DNA from: VRUE01 sp963814915
GTDB lineage: Bacteria > Actinomycetota > Thermoleophilia > Solirubrobacterales > 70-9
Reading direction: 5' to 3'
DNA length: 64,000 nt
NCBI GenBank assembly: GCA_963814915.1
Contig: CAWFEI010000005.1
Span: 682,001 to 746,000, forward strand
Shown here: in pieces, positions 8,371-16,031 of the stretch
How positions within the stretch are numbered: the stretch's first letter is position 1
How the letters are laid out: the number at the start of each line of letters is the position of its first letter
Notes under the pieces: model-generated
What the model was told of the DNA's origin: nothing
Seen by the model: only the letters and a program-made list of their open reading frames with translations
The model's database searches: none
Translations under genes and position numbers: made by a program

Positions 8371-9069
8371 TTGGCCCCGCACTCTCCTGGCACCGACCAG
8401 ATCGACACTCTGCTTTGGATTGGCTTCGTCGCCGCGGCGATCCTCGTCGTCGCTGTCGCCGGCGGCCTGCTTTACGCGCTGCGGCGCTACCGGGCCGAGC
8501 GCGGCGCCGAGCCGCGCCAGCTGACCGGCGGCCGCGGGATCCAGGTCCGCGTCGGCGCCGCACTCGGCGTCTTCGCCGCGCTGATCCTCGTCGTCAGCAT
8601 CGTCTACACCGACAAAGCGCGTCAGACCCCCGCCAGCGGCGATGCCGGCCTGCGGGTCTCCAACTCCGAGCCGCTGCAGATCGCGACCACCGGCCAGCAG
8701 TGGCTGTGGCGCTACGACTACCCCAACGAAGCCTTCTCCTATTACAAGCTCGTCGTCCCGGTCGACACCGCGGTCGAACTGAACCTCGTCTCGACCGACG
8801 TCGTCCACACCTGGGACGTGCCCAATCTGGCCCCCAAGCGGGATGCCGTGCCCGGTAAGACCAACCACATCGTCTTCCGCGCCGACGAAGAGGGCACCTA
8901 CTTCGGCCAGGCGGCGACTCTCTCCGGCCAGGCCTACGCGGCGATGCGCACCGAGGTGGAAGTCGTCTCGCCGGAGCGCTACGAAGCCTTCGTCGAAGGC
9001 CAGAAGAAGGACATCCAATCCGCCCAGGATCGCGTCGTCGGCCTGATCGAAAACGGAGAAACACCATGA
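8371..9069 (+). CDS. Cytochrome c oxidase subunit II-like protein lacking the CuA site
   Basis: 232 residues with the subunit II layout: two N-terminal membrane helices (about 14-35 and 57-78), then a cupredoxin domain with QQWLWRYDYP near 109, VVHTWDVP near 145 and GTYFGQ near 175. The CuA loop has lost its ligands. Where the family has GQCAELCGxxHAxM, this protein reads GQAATLSGQAYAAM (179-192): both Cys are Ala181 and Ser185, Glu is Thr183, His is Tyr189; only His146 and Met192 remain. It therefore cannot bind CuA. Quinol-oxidase subunits II also lack CuA, but the partner here is catalytically dead too. TTG at 8371 is the only start after an in-frame stop. It overlaps the next gene by four bases. 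Confidence 0.88.
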   Translation: MAPHSPGTDQIDTLLWIGFVAAAILVVAVAGGLLYALRRYRAERGAEPRQLTGGRGIQVRVGAALGVFAALILVVSIVYTDKARQTPASGDAGLRVSNSEPLQIATTGQQWLWRYDYPNEAFSYYKLVVPVDTAVELNLVSTDVVHTWDVPNLAPKRDAVPGKTNHIVFRADEEGTYFGQAATLSGQAYAAMRTEVEVVSPERYEAFVEGQKKDIQSAQDRVVGLIENGETP

Positions 9070-10751
9070 GCCCACCGGCAAAGAACCCGGAGCTCGTCGT
9101 CGACGGCTTCCCGCCGCGCCGCGCCCGTTGGGTGGAGCTGGCGACCAGCGCCGACCACAAGGACCTCGGCCGCATCCTGATCACCGGGGCGCTCGGCTTC
9201 CTCTTCATCGGCCTGGTCGAGCTGCTGCTGATGCGGCTGCAGCTGGCGGTCCCCGAGAACTCCTTCCTCACCCCGGTCGCCTTCAACCGGATGCTCTCGC
9301 TCTACGGCGCGACCGCGATCTTCCTCTTCGCCATCCCGCTCGCGCTCGGCTTCTTCTACTACGTCGCCCCGCTGCAGATCGGCGCCCGCAGCACGGCGCT
9401 GCCGAGGCTCGGCCAGCTCGGCACCTGGCTGTTCATCGCCGGCGCGACGGTGCTCTACACCTGCTTCCTGTTCACGCCGACCGAGGCCGGCGTGAACCCG
9501 CTGCCTCCCCTCTCCGGGATCGCCTTCCTGCCCAACAACGGCGTCGACGCCTGGGCGGCGGCGACAGGCCTGGCGACGCTCGGCTTCGTCCTGATCGCGG
9601 TCGACCTGGTTGCGACGCTGCGCCGCCTGCGCGCGCCCGGCATGGCCTGGCGACGCCTTCCCGTCTTCTCCTGGGCCGCGGCCGTCTCCTCCTGGCTGCT
9701 GCTGGCGATCGGGCCGGTGATGCTCGCGGCGATCACGATGCTGCTGATCGACCGCAACTTCGACGGCATCTTCTTCGCCGGGGACGCGGGCGGCTCGCCG
9801 CTGCTCTGGCAGCACCTCAGCTGGATCTTCTACACCGGCGCCTACATGCTGATCCTGATCTTCGCGCTCGGCGCGATCGGGGAAATCTTCCCCGCGCTCG
9901 CGCGCAAGCCGCTGTTCAACCGCGGCGCCGTGATCGGCTCGCTGATCGCGATCGCCGTCATCGGCACCCTCGCCTGGATGCAGAACATGCTCACCGCGCC
10001 AATCGGGATCGGTTGGATGTACTTCGCGATGACGATGTCGCTGGCGCTGATCGTGCCCTTCGGGCTGATCTTCTTCAACCTGATCGCGACACTCGCCGGT
10101 GGAACCGTGCAGATGCGCGCGCCGCTGCTCTTCGCCGCCGGGGCGGTCGTCGCGATCGCCCTCGGCCTTGCCGGTGAGATCGAGCACTCGATGGTCGCCG
10201 TCGGCTGGCGCCTGCAGCACACGACCGACAGCACCGCGGCCACCCACTTCACCTTGATCGGCGGCGCGGTCTTCGGCGGCTTCGCCGCCCTGCACTGGTG
10301 GTTCCCGAAGATGACCGGGCGCAGGATGGGCGAGACCCTCGCCCGCTTCTCCTTCTGGACGATGGCGCTGGGCCTCGCCCTCGCCTTCGTGCCGCTGGCG
10401 CTCTCCGGGACCTACGACGGCCAGGTGATCGACGCCTACAAGTACTTCGGCAGCGGCGAGGTCAGCACCGACAACCTGATCGCCACGATCGGCTCCTTCG
10501 TGCTCGCCGCGGGCATCCTGATGACGCTGATCAACGCGATGCTCAGCCGCGAGGGCGGCGCCCCCGCCGGGCACGACGCCTGGGGCGGCGACTCGCTCGA
10601 GTGGTTCGCGCTCTCCCCACCGGAGCCGCACAATTTCGATGTGTTGCCGGACGTGCGCTCGGCCCGGCCACTGCGCGACATCCGCACGGCCATCGCGCAC
10701 CGCAGCACCCGCGCGGAGCGGCCTGCCCGCGAGCGCCAGCCGGTAGCCTGA
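9066..10751 (+). CDS. Heme-copper oxidase subunit I-like protein without active-site ligands
   Basis: 561 residues, about 12 membrane helices, alignable along its length with subunit I: WVELATSADHKDLGR at the start, YVAPLQIGA near 99, WQHLSW near 248, ALARKPLF near 278 and WWFPKMTGRR at 411-420. Compared with the intact ctaD at 16028-17932, the ligands are replaced: low-spin heme His by Tyr80, CuB His by Thr257, cross-linked Tyr by Met261, the CuB His-His pair by Gln306-Asn307, heme a3 His by Ala392; the Arg-Arg pair near the heme propionates is also gone. Only His394 stays. The reading frame is clean, so this is a conserved non-oxidase homologue rather than a pseudogene. Function unknown. 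Confidence 0.9.
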   Translation: MSPPAKNPELVVDGFPPRRARWVELATSADHKDLGRILITGALGFLFIGLVELLLMRLQLAVPENSFLTPVAFNRMLSLYGATAIFLFAIPLALGFFYYVAPLQIGARSTALPRLGQLGTWLFIAGATVLYTCFLFTPTEAGVNPLPPLSGIAFLPNNGVDAWAAATGLATLGFVLIAVDLVATLRRLRAPGMAWRRLPVFSWAAAVSSWLLLAIGPVMLAAITMLLIDRNFDGIFFAGDAGGSPLLWQHLSWIFYTGAYMLILIFALGAIGEIFPALARKPLFNRGAVIGSLIAIAVIGTLAWMQNMLTAPIGIGWMYFAMTMSLALIVPFGLIFFNLIATLAGGTVQMRAPLLFAAGAVVAIALGLAGEIEHSMVAVGWRLQHTTDSTAATHFTLIGGAVFGGFAALHWWFPKMTGRRMGETLARFSFWTMALGLALAFVPLALSGTYDGQVIDAYKYFGSGEVSTDNLIATIGSFVLAAGILMTLINAMLSREGGAPAGHDAWGGDSLEWFALSPPEPHNFDVLPDVRSARPLRDIRTAIAHRSTRAERPARERQPVA

Positions 10752-10756
10752 CCGGC

Positions 10757-11653
10757 ATGAGCGGCGCCCAAACGGCTGCGATCGGGCAGCGCGAGGCCAT
10801 CCCTGCGCTGCTGCGCGACCTGCTCACGCTCACCAAGCCGAAGGTGCAGTCGCTGCTGCTCTTGACCACGGTCACAACGATGTACGTGGCCGGCGACCCA
10901 TCGATCGGGCTTGTCCTTCTCACCTGCGTCGGCGGCGCCCTCTCGGCCGGCGGCGCGGGTGCGATCAACCATGCCGTCGACCGCGACATCGACCGCACGA
11001 TGGCGCGCACAGCCGACCGCCCGGTGGCGAGCGGGCGGATCTCACCCACCGCCGCGATCGCCTTCGGGGTGCTGCTCGGCGCCTCCTCGTTCGCCCTGCT
11101 GGCGCTCACGGTCAACCCGCTGGCGGCGACCCTGTCGCTCTCGGGCCTGTTCGGCTACGTCTTCGTCTACACGCTCTGGCTCAAGCGCAGCACGCCGCAG
11201 AACATCGTCATCGGCGGAGCGGCGGGCGCGGTCCCGCCGCTGGTCGCCTGGGCGGCCGTCACCGGCGGGCTCAGCGGCACCGCGTTCTACCTCTTCGCGA
11301 TCGTCTTCTTCTGGACGCCGCCGCATTTCTGGGCGCTCTCGCTGCTGATGAAGGACGAGTACGCCAAGGCCGGCGTGCCGATGATGCCGGTGGTCCGCGG
11401 CGAGGACGAGACCCGGCGCCAGATCCTGCTCTACACGATCCTGCTCTACGCCGTTACCCAACTGCCCTTCTGCGCCGGCGGATTCGGCATCGAGTACCTG
11501 GTCGTCTCGATGACCCTCGGGGCCGGCTTCATCTACTGCGCGGTGCGCCTACTGCGAAACGCCGACCGCGCCTGGGCGCTGCGCACCTACCTCTTCTCGC
11601 TCGCCTACCTGGCCCTGCTCTTCCTGGCGATGCCGCTCGACCGGCTGGTCTAG
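10757..11653 (+). CDS. ctaB: Protoheme IX farnesyltransferase (heme O synthase)
   Basis: UbiA-family membrane prenyltransferase that adds farnesyl to heme B to make heme O. 298 residues, about nine membrane helices. The first Asp-rich motif NHAVDRDIDRTMARTADRP lies near residue 73 and the LWLKRSTPQNIVIGG segment near 143; the second conserved loop KDEYAKAGVPMMPVV lies near 200. ATG at 10757 lies five bases after the pseudo-oxidase subunit I gene, placing heme O synthesis in the same operon as two proteins that seem unable to bind heme. Heme A synthase (ctaA) lies 1.7 kb downstream. Confidence 0.95.
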   Translation: MSGAQTAAIGQREAIPALLRDLLTLTKPKVQSLLLLTTVTTMYVAGDPSIGLVLLTCVGGALSAGGAGAINHAVDRDIDRTMARTADRPVASGRISPTAAIAFGVLLGASSFALLALTVNPLAATLSLSGLFGYVFVYTLWLKRSTPQNIVIGGAAGAVPPLVAWAAVTGGLSGTAFYLFAIVFFWTPPHFWALSLLMKDEYAKAGVPMMPVVRGEDETRRQILLYTILLYAVTQLPFCAGGFGIEYLVVSMTLGAGFIYCAVRLLRNADRAWALRTYLFSLAYLALLFLAMPLDRLV

Positions 11654-11667
11654 TAGAAATCCGGGCA

Positions 11668-11781
11668 ATGGACCGTGAGACCTCCAGACGCGACATCGCG
11701 GCCGGCCTGCTGGCCGGTGGGATCGCAACGGCGATCTTCGCCCTCTGCTTCATCGCCGCGACCCTCTACATCGCCTCATGA
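11668..11781 (+). CDS. Tiny single-span membrane protein
   Basis: A 37-codon reading frame with a short charged N-terminus (MDRETSRRD) followed by one long hydrophobic helix that reaches the C-terminus. It begins 14 bases after ctaB and its TGA overlaps the ATG of the next gene (ATGA), the coupling used throughout this operon, which is the main reason for calling it. It could be a small structural subunit of an oxidase-like complex, but no family is recognised. Confidence 0.6.
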   Translation: MDRETSRRDIAAGLLAGGIATAIFALCFIAATLYIAS

Positions 11782-12083
11782 GCGCGGAGCGGCCAGGCGA
11801 GCATCGCGAGATCGCCGAGCCCGGTGAGATGGTCTACCCGGCGCGCCCGTCATGGGCTCCCGCGGTCTTCGCCTTCGCCGCCGCCCTGGCGGTCTGCGGG
11901 ATCTTCGCCGAGGGGTTCATGGTCCGCGGCTGGATCTACTCGATCCTCGGCGTCGTCGTCCTGCTCTTCGCCCTGCGCAGCATGATCCGCGGCGCCACCG
12001 GGGCATATTTCCGCCTGCCGCGCAAGCAGCACACCCGCGGCGCGGCGCTCCCGGTCGAAACGATCCCCCCTCCGCAGGGCTAG
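11778..12083 (+). CDS. Small two-span membrane protein, possible oxidase accessory subunit
   Basis: 101 residues: a polar N-terminus of about 25, two hydrophobic segments (about 27-47 and 51-68) and a basic, proline-containing tail. Position and topology resemble the small subunit IV that often follows subunits I-III in bacterial oxidase operons, but no sequence motif proves it. It overlaps the 37-residue gene by four bases and is the last gene of the pseudo-oxidase/ctaB operon. It converges with the CBS-domain gene one base beyond its stop. Confidence 0.6.
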   Translation: MSAERPGEHREIAEPGEMVYPARPSWAPAVFAFAAALAVCGIFAEGFMVRGWIYSILGVVVLLFALRSMIRGATGAYFRLPRKQHTRGAALPVETIPPPQG

Positions 12084-12084
12084 A

Positions 12085-12486
12085 TCAATCCGGGCTCATC
12101 CCGGAAGTTGCTCCGGTGGCGGTCCAGCAGCGGACTATGTCGCGGATCGAGAGCACGCCGACCAACTCCCCGTCGTCGAAGACGACCAGATGGCGGATGC
12201 CGCGCGTGGACATCTCCGAGGCGGCGTGCTCGAGGCTCCAGTCGGGCGCGGCGGCGACCACACCCTCGCTCATGTGCTCGGCGACGCGCTCGCTGTCGGG
12301 GTCCTCGCCGCGGCCGAGCGAGTTGAGGATGTCGCGCTCGGTGACGATGCACGGCACCGGCTGCTCGTCGTCGGCGACCAGCGCGGCGCCGATGCCCTTC
12401 TCGACCATCATCGACGCCGCCTCGCGCAGCGTGTGCGATGGGCCGACGGTGAGAACGACCTCCGACATCCCGTCCCGTACTTGCAT
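12085..12486 (-). CDS. CBS-domain pair protein
   Basis: 133-residue protein made of two CBS domains, which bind adenine nucleotides or similar ligands as a dimeric sensor. Repeat one covers about residues 6-60 (TLREAASMMVEKGIGAALV), ending at VTERDIL; repeat two covers 70-125 (LEHAASEMSTRGIRHLVV), ending at LSIRDIV. No effector domain is attached, so it probably acts on a partner. Start ATG at 12486 is chosen because the conserved MQVRDGM opening begins there; the longer open frame upstream is the shadow of the cytochrome gene. It lies inside the respiratory island, though a link is not shown. Confidence 0.85.
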   Translation of the reverse strand: MQVRDGMSEVVLTVGPSHTLREAASMMVEKGIGAALVADDEQPVPCIVTERDILNSLGRGEDPDSERVAEHMSEGVVAAAPDWSLEHAASEMSTRGIRHLVVFDDGELVGVLSIRDIVRCWTATGATSGMSPD

Positions 12487-12612
12487 TCTCTTCGCTCTCC
12501 TTCGCAGCTCGGGGGTTAGTGAGAATCGCCTCAAGCCTACCCGACGTTTCAGGCATGAGAAGCCGCGTCGAGAGCCGCCTCGACGTATAGACTCCGGCCC
12601 GCTCCGCGCCGT

Positions 12613-13365
12613 ATGAAGACGCTCAAGACACCGAACACGATCCGCGCCCTGCTCGCCCTCGCCGCCCTGGCGGCGCTCGCCGTCGCCTCCTCGGGCTGCG
12701 GCACGACCACCGCCGATCCGCAGCGGGGACGCGTGCTCTTCGTGCAGAAGTGCGGCGTCTGCCACACCTTGGCGCAGGCCGGCACGACCGCCCAGATCGG
12801 GCCCAACCTCGATGACGCCTTCGGCGCCGCCCGCGCGGCCGGCGAGGGCGGCGGGACGATCGAAGGCATCGTCGAAGCGCAGGTTGAGTATCCGCGCCCC
12901 AGCAACGCCAACCCGGCCGCCTCGATGCCGGCCGACATCGTCAGCGGCCAGGACCTCCAGGATGTCGCGGCCTACGTCGGCATGTACGCCGGTGTGCCCG
13001 GCGCGGCGCCGCCCAAGGTGCCCGGCGGGCCCGGCGCCCAGGTCTTCGCCAACAACGGCTGCGGCGGCTGCCACACGCTCGCTGCCGCGAACTCGGGTGG
13101 CGTCACCGGTCCCAACCTGAACGAATTCCTGGCGCCCGACGACAATTTCGCGGGGATCGAAGAAATGATCGTCAATCCCAACGCCGAACTCGCCGAAGGC
13201 TACCCGGCGAACGTGATGCCGCAGAACTACGGCGAAACGCTGACGCCGAAAGAACTCAAAGACCTGATTCGGTACCTGATCGAAAACACGCCAGCCGGTG
13301 GCGAAGCCGCCAAGCCCGAGGGGCCCGGCGGCGAGGAAAACGACGTAGGCGGACCGAGCAACTGA
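12613..13365 (+). CDS. Diheme cytochrome c lipoprotein
   Basis: 250-residue secreted electron carrier. A signal peptide ends in the lipobox-like ASSGC (Cys29), suggesting a membrane-anchored lipoprotein. There are two c-type heme motifs, C48GVCH52 and C150GGCH154, each in its own cytochrome c domain with a later methionine as likely sixth ligand (SMPADIV and VMPQNYG). The C-terminus is Gly/Pro/Glu-rich. It sits between ctaB and ctaA and near the complete ctaCDE operon, so it is a plausible electron donor to the CuA site of that oxidase. Start ATG at 12613. Confidence 0.92.
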   Translation: MKTLKTPNTIRALLALAALAALAVASSGCGTTTADPQRGRVLFVQKCGVCHTLAQAGTTAQIGPNLDDAFGAARAAGEGGGTIEGIVEAQVEYPRPSNANPAASMPADIVSGQDLQDVAAYVGMYAGVPGAAPPKVPGGPGAQVFANNGCGGCHTLAAANSGGVTGPNLNEFLAPDDNFAGIEEMIVNPNAELAEGYPANVMPQNYGETLTPKELKDLIRYLIENTPAGGEAAKPEGPGGEENDVGGPSN

Positions 13366-13402
13366 CGGCGGCGGCACCGTCGCTTGCGATGATGTCGCAA
13401 CG

Positions 13403-14398
13403 GTGCGTCTCCCTCTAACAGACCGCTTCGAGGTCTCTCCGGACCTCTACGCCAAGGTCACCCTCGTCGCCCTCGGCGCGCTCGCCTTGATCGTGCTCAC
13501 CGGGGCCGGCGTGCGCCTCACCGGCTCCGGGCTGGGCTGTCCGGACTGGCCCAAGTGCTACGGAGGCACGGTGCCGCCGCTGGACACCCACGCGGTGATC
13601 GAGTACGGCAACCGCGTGCTGACCGGCTTCGTCGGGCTCGCCGTGATCGCCGCCAGCGTGCTCGCCTGGTTTCGCCGCCCGTTCCGCTCGCATCTCGCCT
13701 TCTTCGGCGCCCTGTTGCCGCTGGGCGTCGTCGGCCAGGCGATCCTCGGCGCCCTCGTCGTCAAGTACCACCTCGCCCCCGGCTTGGTGATGAGCCACTT
13801 CATCCTCTCGATGCTGCTCCTCGACGCGTCCTTCGCGCTCGCCTGGTGCTCGCGCTACGAACCCTGGGAGCGCCGCCGCTCGACCGACCGCCTCGGCGTC
13901 TGGGCGGTGCGGGCGCTGATCCCGCTCGGCCAGCTGACGATCCTGGCCGGAACGATCGCCACCGCCTCGGGCCCTCACGCGGGCGCCCACGAAGGGCAGC
14001 TGGTCCACCGCTTCACCTTCGAGGGGACCGGCACCCTGGAATGGATCGTCCAGCGCCACGCGGCGATCGCCACGGTCTTCGGCATCGCCGCAATTGCCGT
14101 CTGGCTGCTCCTGCGCCGCCCTGGGGGCGACAGACGTGCCCAAGGACCCCTCACCGCCGTAATCGCCCTACTGGCCCTACAGGGCCTCGTGGGCGGCGTC
14201 CAGTGGGGGTTGAAGCTCCCCGGCGAGCTCGTCTGGCTCCACGTCGCCCTTGCCACCGTGACCTGGCTGGCGATGCTCTGGGCCGTCGCTACCGCGGGTC
14301 GCCTGGAGCCGCGGAACGGCCACGCCACCACCGATACGCGTGAAGCGCCCCGGCAAGAACCAGGACCAGCGCCCAGAGCGCCCCAACCAGCGCCGTAG
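13403..14398 (+). CDS. ctaA: Heme A synthase (COX15/CtaA family)
   Basis: Oxidises the C8 methyl of heme O to a formyl group to give heme A. 331 residues, eight predicted helices. The family motif GSGLGCPDWPKCYGG lies near residue 37, with HAVIEYGNRVLTG after it and further conserved histidines at VMSHFIL (about 132), AHEGQLVHRF (about 195) and QRHAAIA (about 218). Start GTG at 13403 lies 37 bases after the cytochrome c gene, suggesting co-transcription. The 3' end overlaps a short antisense membrane-protein gene. Together with ctaB it supplies heme A to the downstream aa3-type oxidase. Confidence 0.93.
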   Translation: MRLPLTDRFEVSPDLYAKVTLVALGALALIVLTGAGVRLTGSGLGCPDWPKCYGGTVPPLDTHAVIEYGNRVLTGFVGLAVIAASVLAWFRRPFRSHLAFFGALLPLGVVGQAILGALVVKYHLAPGLVMSHFILSMLLLDASFALAWCSRYEPWERRRSTDRLGVWAVRALIPLGQLTILAGTIATASGPHAGAHEGQLVHRFTFEGTGTLEWIVQRHAAIATVFGIAAIAVWLLLRRPGGDRRAQGPLTAVIALLALQGLVGGVQWGLKLPGELVWLHVALATVTWLAMLWAVATAGRLEPRNGHATTDTREAPRQEPGPAPRAPQPAP

Positions 14399-14483
14399 TC
14401 AACAGCGTCACAGCCGCAATCGACGCAGCGGCAAGCGCGACGATTACAACCCAGCGAAAGACTGCCTCCTCAGAAATCTTCAT
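14289..14483 (-). CDS. Small two-span membrane protein at the end of the oxidase operon
   Basis: A 64-residue reading frame with two hydrophobic stretches (about 9-30 and 33-48) and a basic C-terminus. It starts at ATG 14483, 40 bases after ctaE in the same direction, where small oxidase subunits (subunit IV type) often sit. Its last 110 bases are antisense to the end of ctaA. The hydrophobic pattern and position favour a real gene, but a chance open frame is possible. No family recognised. Confidence 0.5.
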   Translation of the reverse strand: MKISEEAVFRWVVIVALAAASIAAVTLLTTALVGALWALVLVLAGALHAYRWWRGRSAAPGDPR

Positions 14484-14523
14484 GACGTCCCGAGGCGGTG
14501 AAAGACGCTGATTCGCAGCCGCC

Positions 14524-15147
14524 TCAGAGGATGTAGACCGCCGTATAGACGATGAGCCACATGACGTCTACAAAGTGCCAGTAGATGCCCGGCACCTCGA
14601 CCCCGAGGTGGTCCTCCGCCTTGGGGCCGAAGTGGCCGCGGAAGGCGCGGATCGTCGCGAAGCTGAGCAGCATCAGGCCGACGAAGACGTGGGCGCCGTG
14701 CAGGCCGGTGAGGCCGTAGAAGATCGAGCCGAAGGCGAGGTCGCGGGCGCTGAAGCCGATGTGGGCGTACTCGTTGATCTGGATGAAGAGGAAGGTCGCG
14801 CCGAGCAGCCAGGTCAGCACCAGGCCGAGTTTGAGGCCCTTCTTGTTGCCGCGGCGGATCGACTCCAGCGCGTAATGGATCGTGAAGCTGGAAGAGACCA
14901 GGATCGCGGTGTTGACGCCCGCGACGGCGACCGGCAGCTCGTACGGTTCCGGCGGCCAGGTCGACGGGCTGACGACGACCCGGAGGAAGAAGTAGGAGGC
15001 GAAGAAGGCGCCGAAGAGCATCACCTCGGAGACGATGAAGAGCAGGATGCCCAGCGTCTGGCGGTCGATGCGCGAGCTCTGGTTGGCCTCGGGCGGGCCG
15101 TGGTGCTCCTCGTGCGTGTGGCCGACGCTTACGGTCGCGCTCTCCAT
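14524..15147 (-). CDS. ctaE: Cytochrome c oxidase subunit III
   Basis: 207-residue membrane subunit of the aa3-type oxidase, five helices as in bacterial short-form subunit III. The N-terminus is His-rich (GHTHEEHHG), followed by LGILLFIVSEVMLFGAFFAS near residue 32, the Glu-containing helix that stabilises the complex, and the C-terminal WHFVDVMWLIVYTAVYIL. ATG at 15147 overlaps the stop of the USP-like gene (ATGA), placing ctaE in a coupled operon ctaC-ctaD-USP-ctaE. Confidence 0.95.
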   Translation of the reverse strand: MESATVSVGHTHEEHHGPPEANQSSRIDRQTLGILLFIVSEVMLFGAFFASYFFLRVVVSPSTWPPEPYELPVAVAGVNTAILVSSSFTIHYALESIRRGNKKGLKLGLVLTWLLGATFLFIQINEYAHIGFSARDLAFGSIFYGLTGLHGAHVFVGLMLLSFATIRAFRGHFGPKAEDHLGVEVPGIYWHFVDVMWLIVYTAVYIL

Positions 15148-16031
15148 CAGGACTCCTCTCCCTCCGCCACGGCGGCCGCGACCGCCGAGGCGGGCCGGCC
15201 GACCTCAAGGTGCTCGACCTGCTTGTCGGTTATCTCACGGGTGCGGCCGATCAGGTCCTCGTCGAGCCAGCGCGAGTCCTCCCCGGCGAAGGTCGAGATC
15301 AGCACCTCGTCGACCCGGTAGTGCTCGATCGCATTCTGCACGGCGTGGAACGGATCCGGGCTCATCGGCTGCCCGGTCGCGTCGATGTCGGCTTTGTAGA
15401 GCTCGGCCAGGGTCGAGGCGAGGTCGCGGACGATTTCCTCCTCGGAGCAGCCGTCGGCGCGCGGGCAGACGATCGTGTAGCGGTGCGGCTGCCCGCCCGC
15501 CCTTTCCTTCAGCCGTTTGACCAGGTCCGGCGTGGCAACGGTCTGCGTGGCGACGACCAGGGTGTGGATCAGGTCCCAGCGCACCGCATCGTCTTCGATC
15601 CGCACCGGGATGTGGGTCAGCTTGACCTCGGGCTCGAAGCGGCTTCGAGCCCACTCGACCAGGTCCTTGCGGGCGAGGCCGAAGCGCGACTCGTAGAGGC
15701 AGGAGAGCAGCACCTCGCCCGGTTCGTGGGCGCGCACGGCGTCGTCGAGGGCGAGCGTCGGGTCGCGGTCCATGACCTCGCCGACCGACTCGATGCCGTA
15801 CTCGGAGAGGATCGACATCGTCACCTCGATCCGCGCGCGGGCAGCGTCGCGCAGCTCACCGCTGTCGATCAACTGGCCGACCGCGGGCTGGTTCTGCGGC
15901 GCCGCGACGGCGACGAAGGGCACCTCGTCGACGCGCTCGCGCACCGCCTGCAGCAGCTTGCGGCCGCCGGCCACCTCGTTGAGGAAGACCAGCAGCGGCT
16001 TGGCCTCGGTCTCGGTTGCCTCCGGGCTCAC
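15147..16031 (-). CDS. Tandem universal-stress-protein-like protein inside the oxidase operon
   Basis: 294-residue soluble protein containing two similar alpha/beta halves of the USP/Rossmann-like type. The halves align by eye: GEVMDRDPTLALDDAVRAH then EVLLS in the first half, GQPMSPDPFHAVQNAIEHY then EVLIS in the second. No membrane helix or signal peptide is present and no known oxidase assembly factor matches. It overlaps both ctaD (GTGA) and ctaE (ATGA), so it is translated in step with the oxidase subunits. A nucleotide-binding sensor or assembly role is inference. Start is GTG at 16031; the longer open frame upstream is the antisense-type shadow of ctaD. Confidence 0.75.
   Translation of the reverse strand: MSPEATETEAKPLLVFLNEVAGGRKLLQAVRERVDEVPFVAVAAPQNQPAVGQLIDSGELRDAARARIEVTMSILSEYGIESVGEVMDRDPTLALDDAVRAHEPGEVLLSCLYESRFGLARKDLVEWARSRFEPEVKLTHIPVRIEDDAVRWDLIHTLVVATQTVATPDLVKRLKERAGGQPHRYTIVCPRADGCSEEEIVRDLASTLAELYKADIDATGQPMSPDPFHAVQNAIEHYRVDEVLISTFAGEDSRWLDEDLIGRTREITDKQVEHLEVGRPASAVAAAVAEGEES

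Noticed and set aside
8979..10700. A 573-codon open frame on the minus strand over the pseudo-oxidase subunit I gene.
   Set aside because: Its product is a monotonous string of Asp, Glu, His, Gln, Gly and Arg with no membrane or fold pattern. It is a high-GC antisense shadow of a clear membrane protein.
9066..10751. The subunit I-like protein as nitric oxide reductase (NorB).
   Set aside because: NOR subunits keep the His ligands of the non-heme metal and heme b3; these positions are Thr, Gln-Asn and Ala here.
9066..10751. The subunit I-like protein as a decayed pseudogene.
   Set aside because: There is a single open frame with no frameshift, and structural motifs and helices are conserved with normal codon use.
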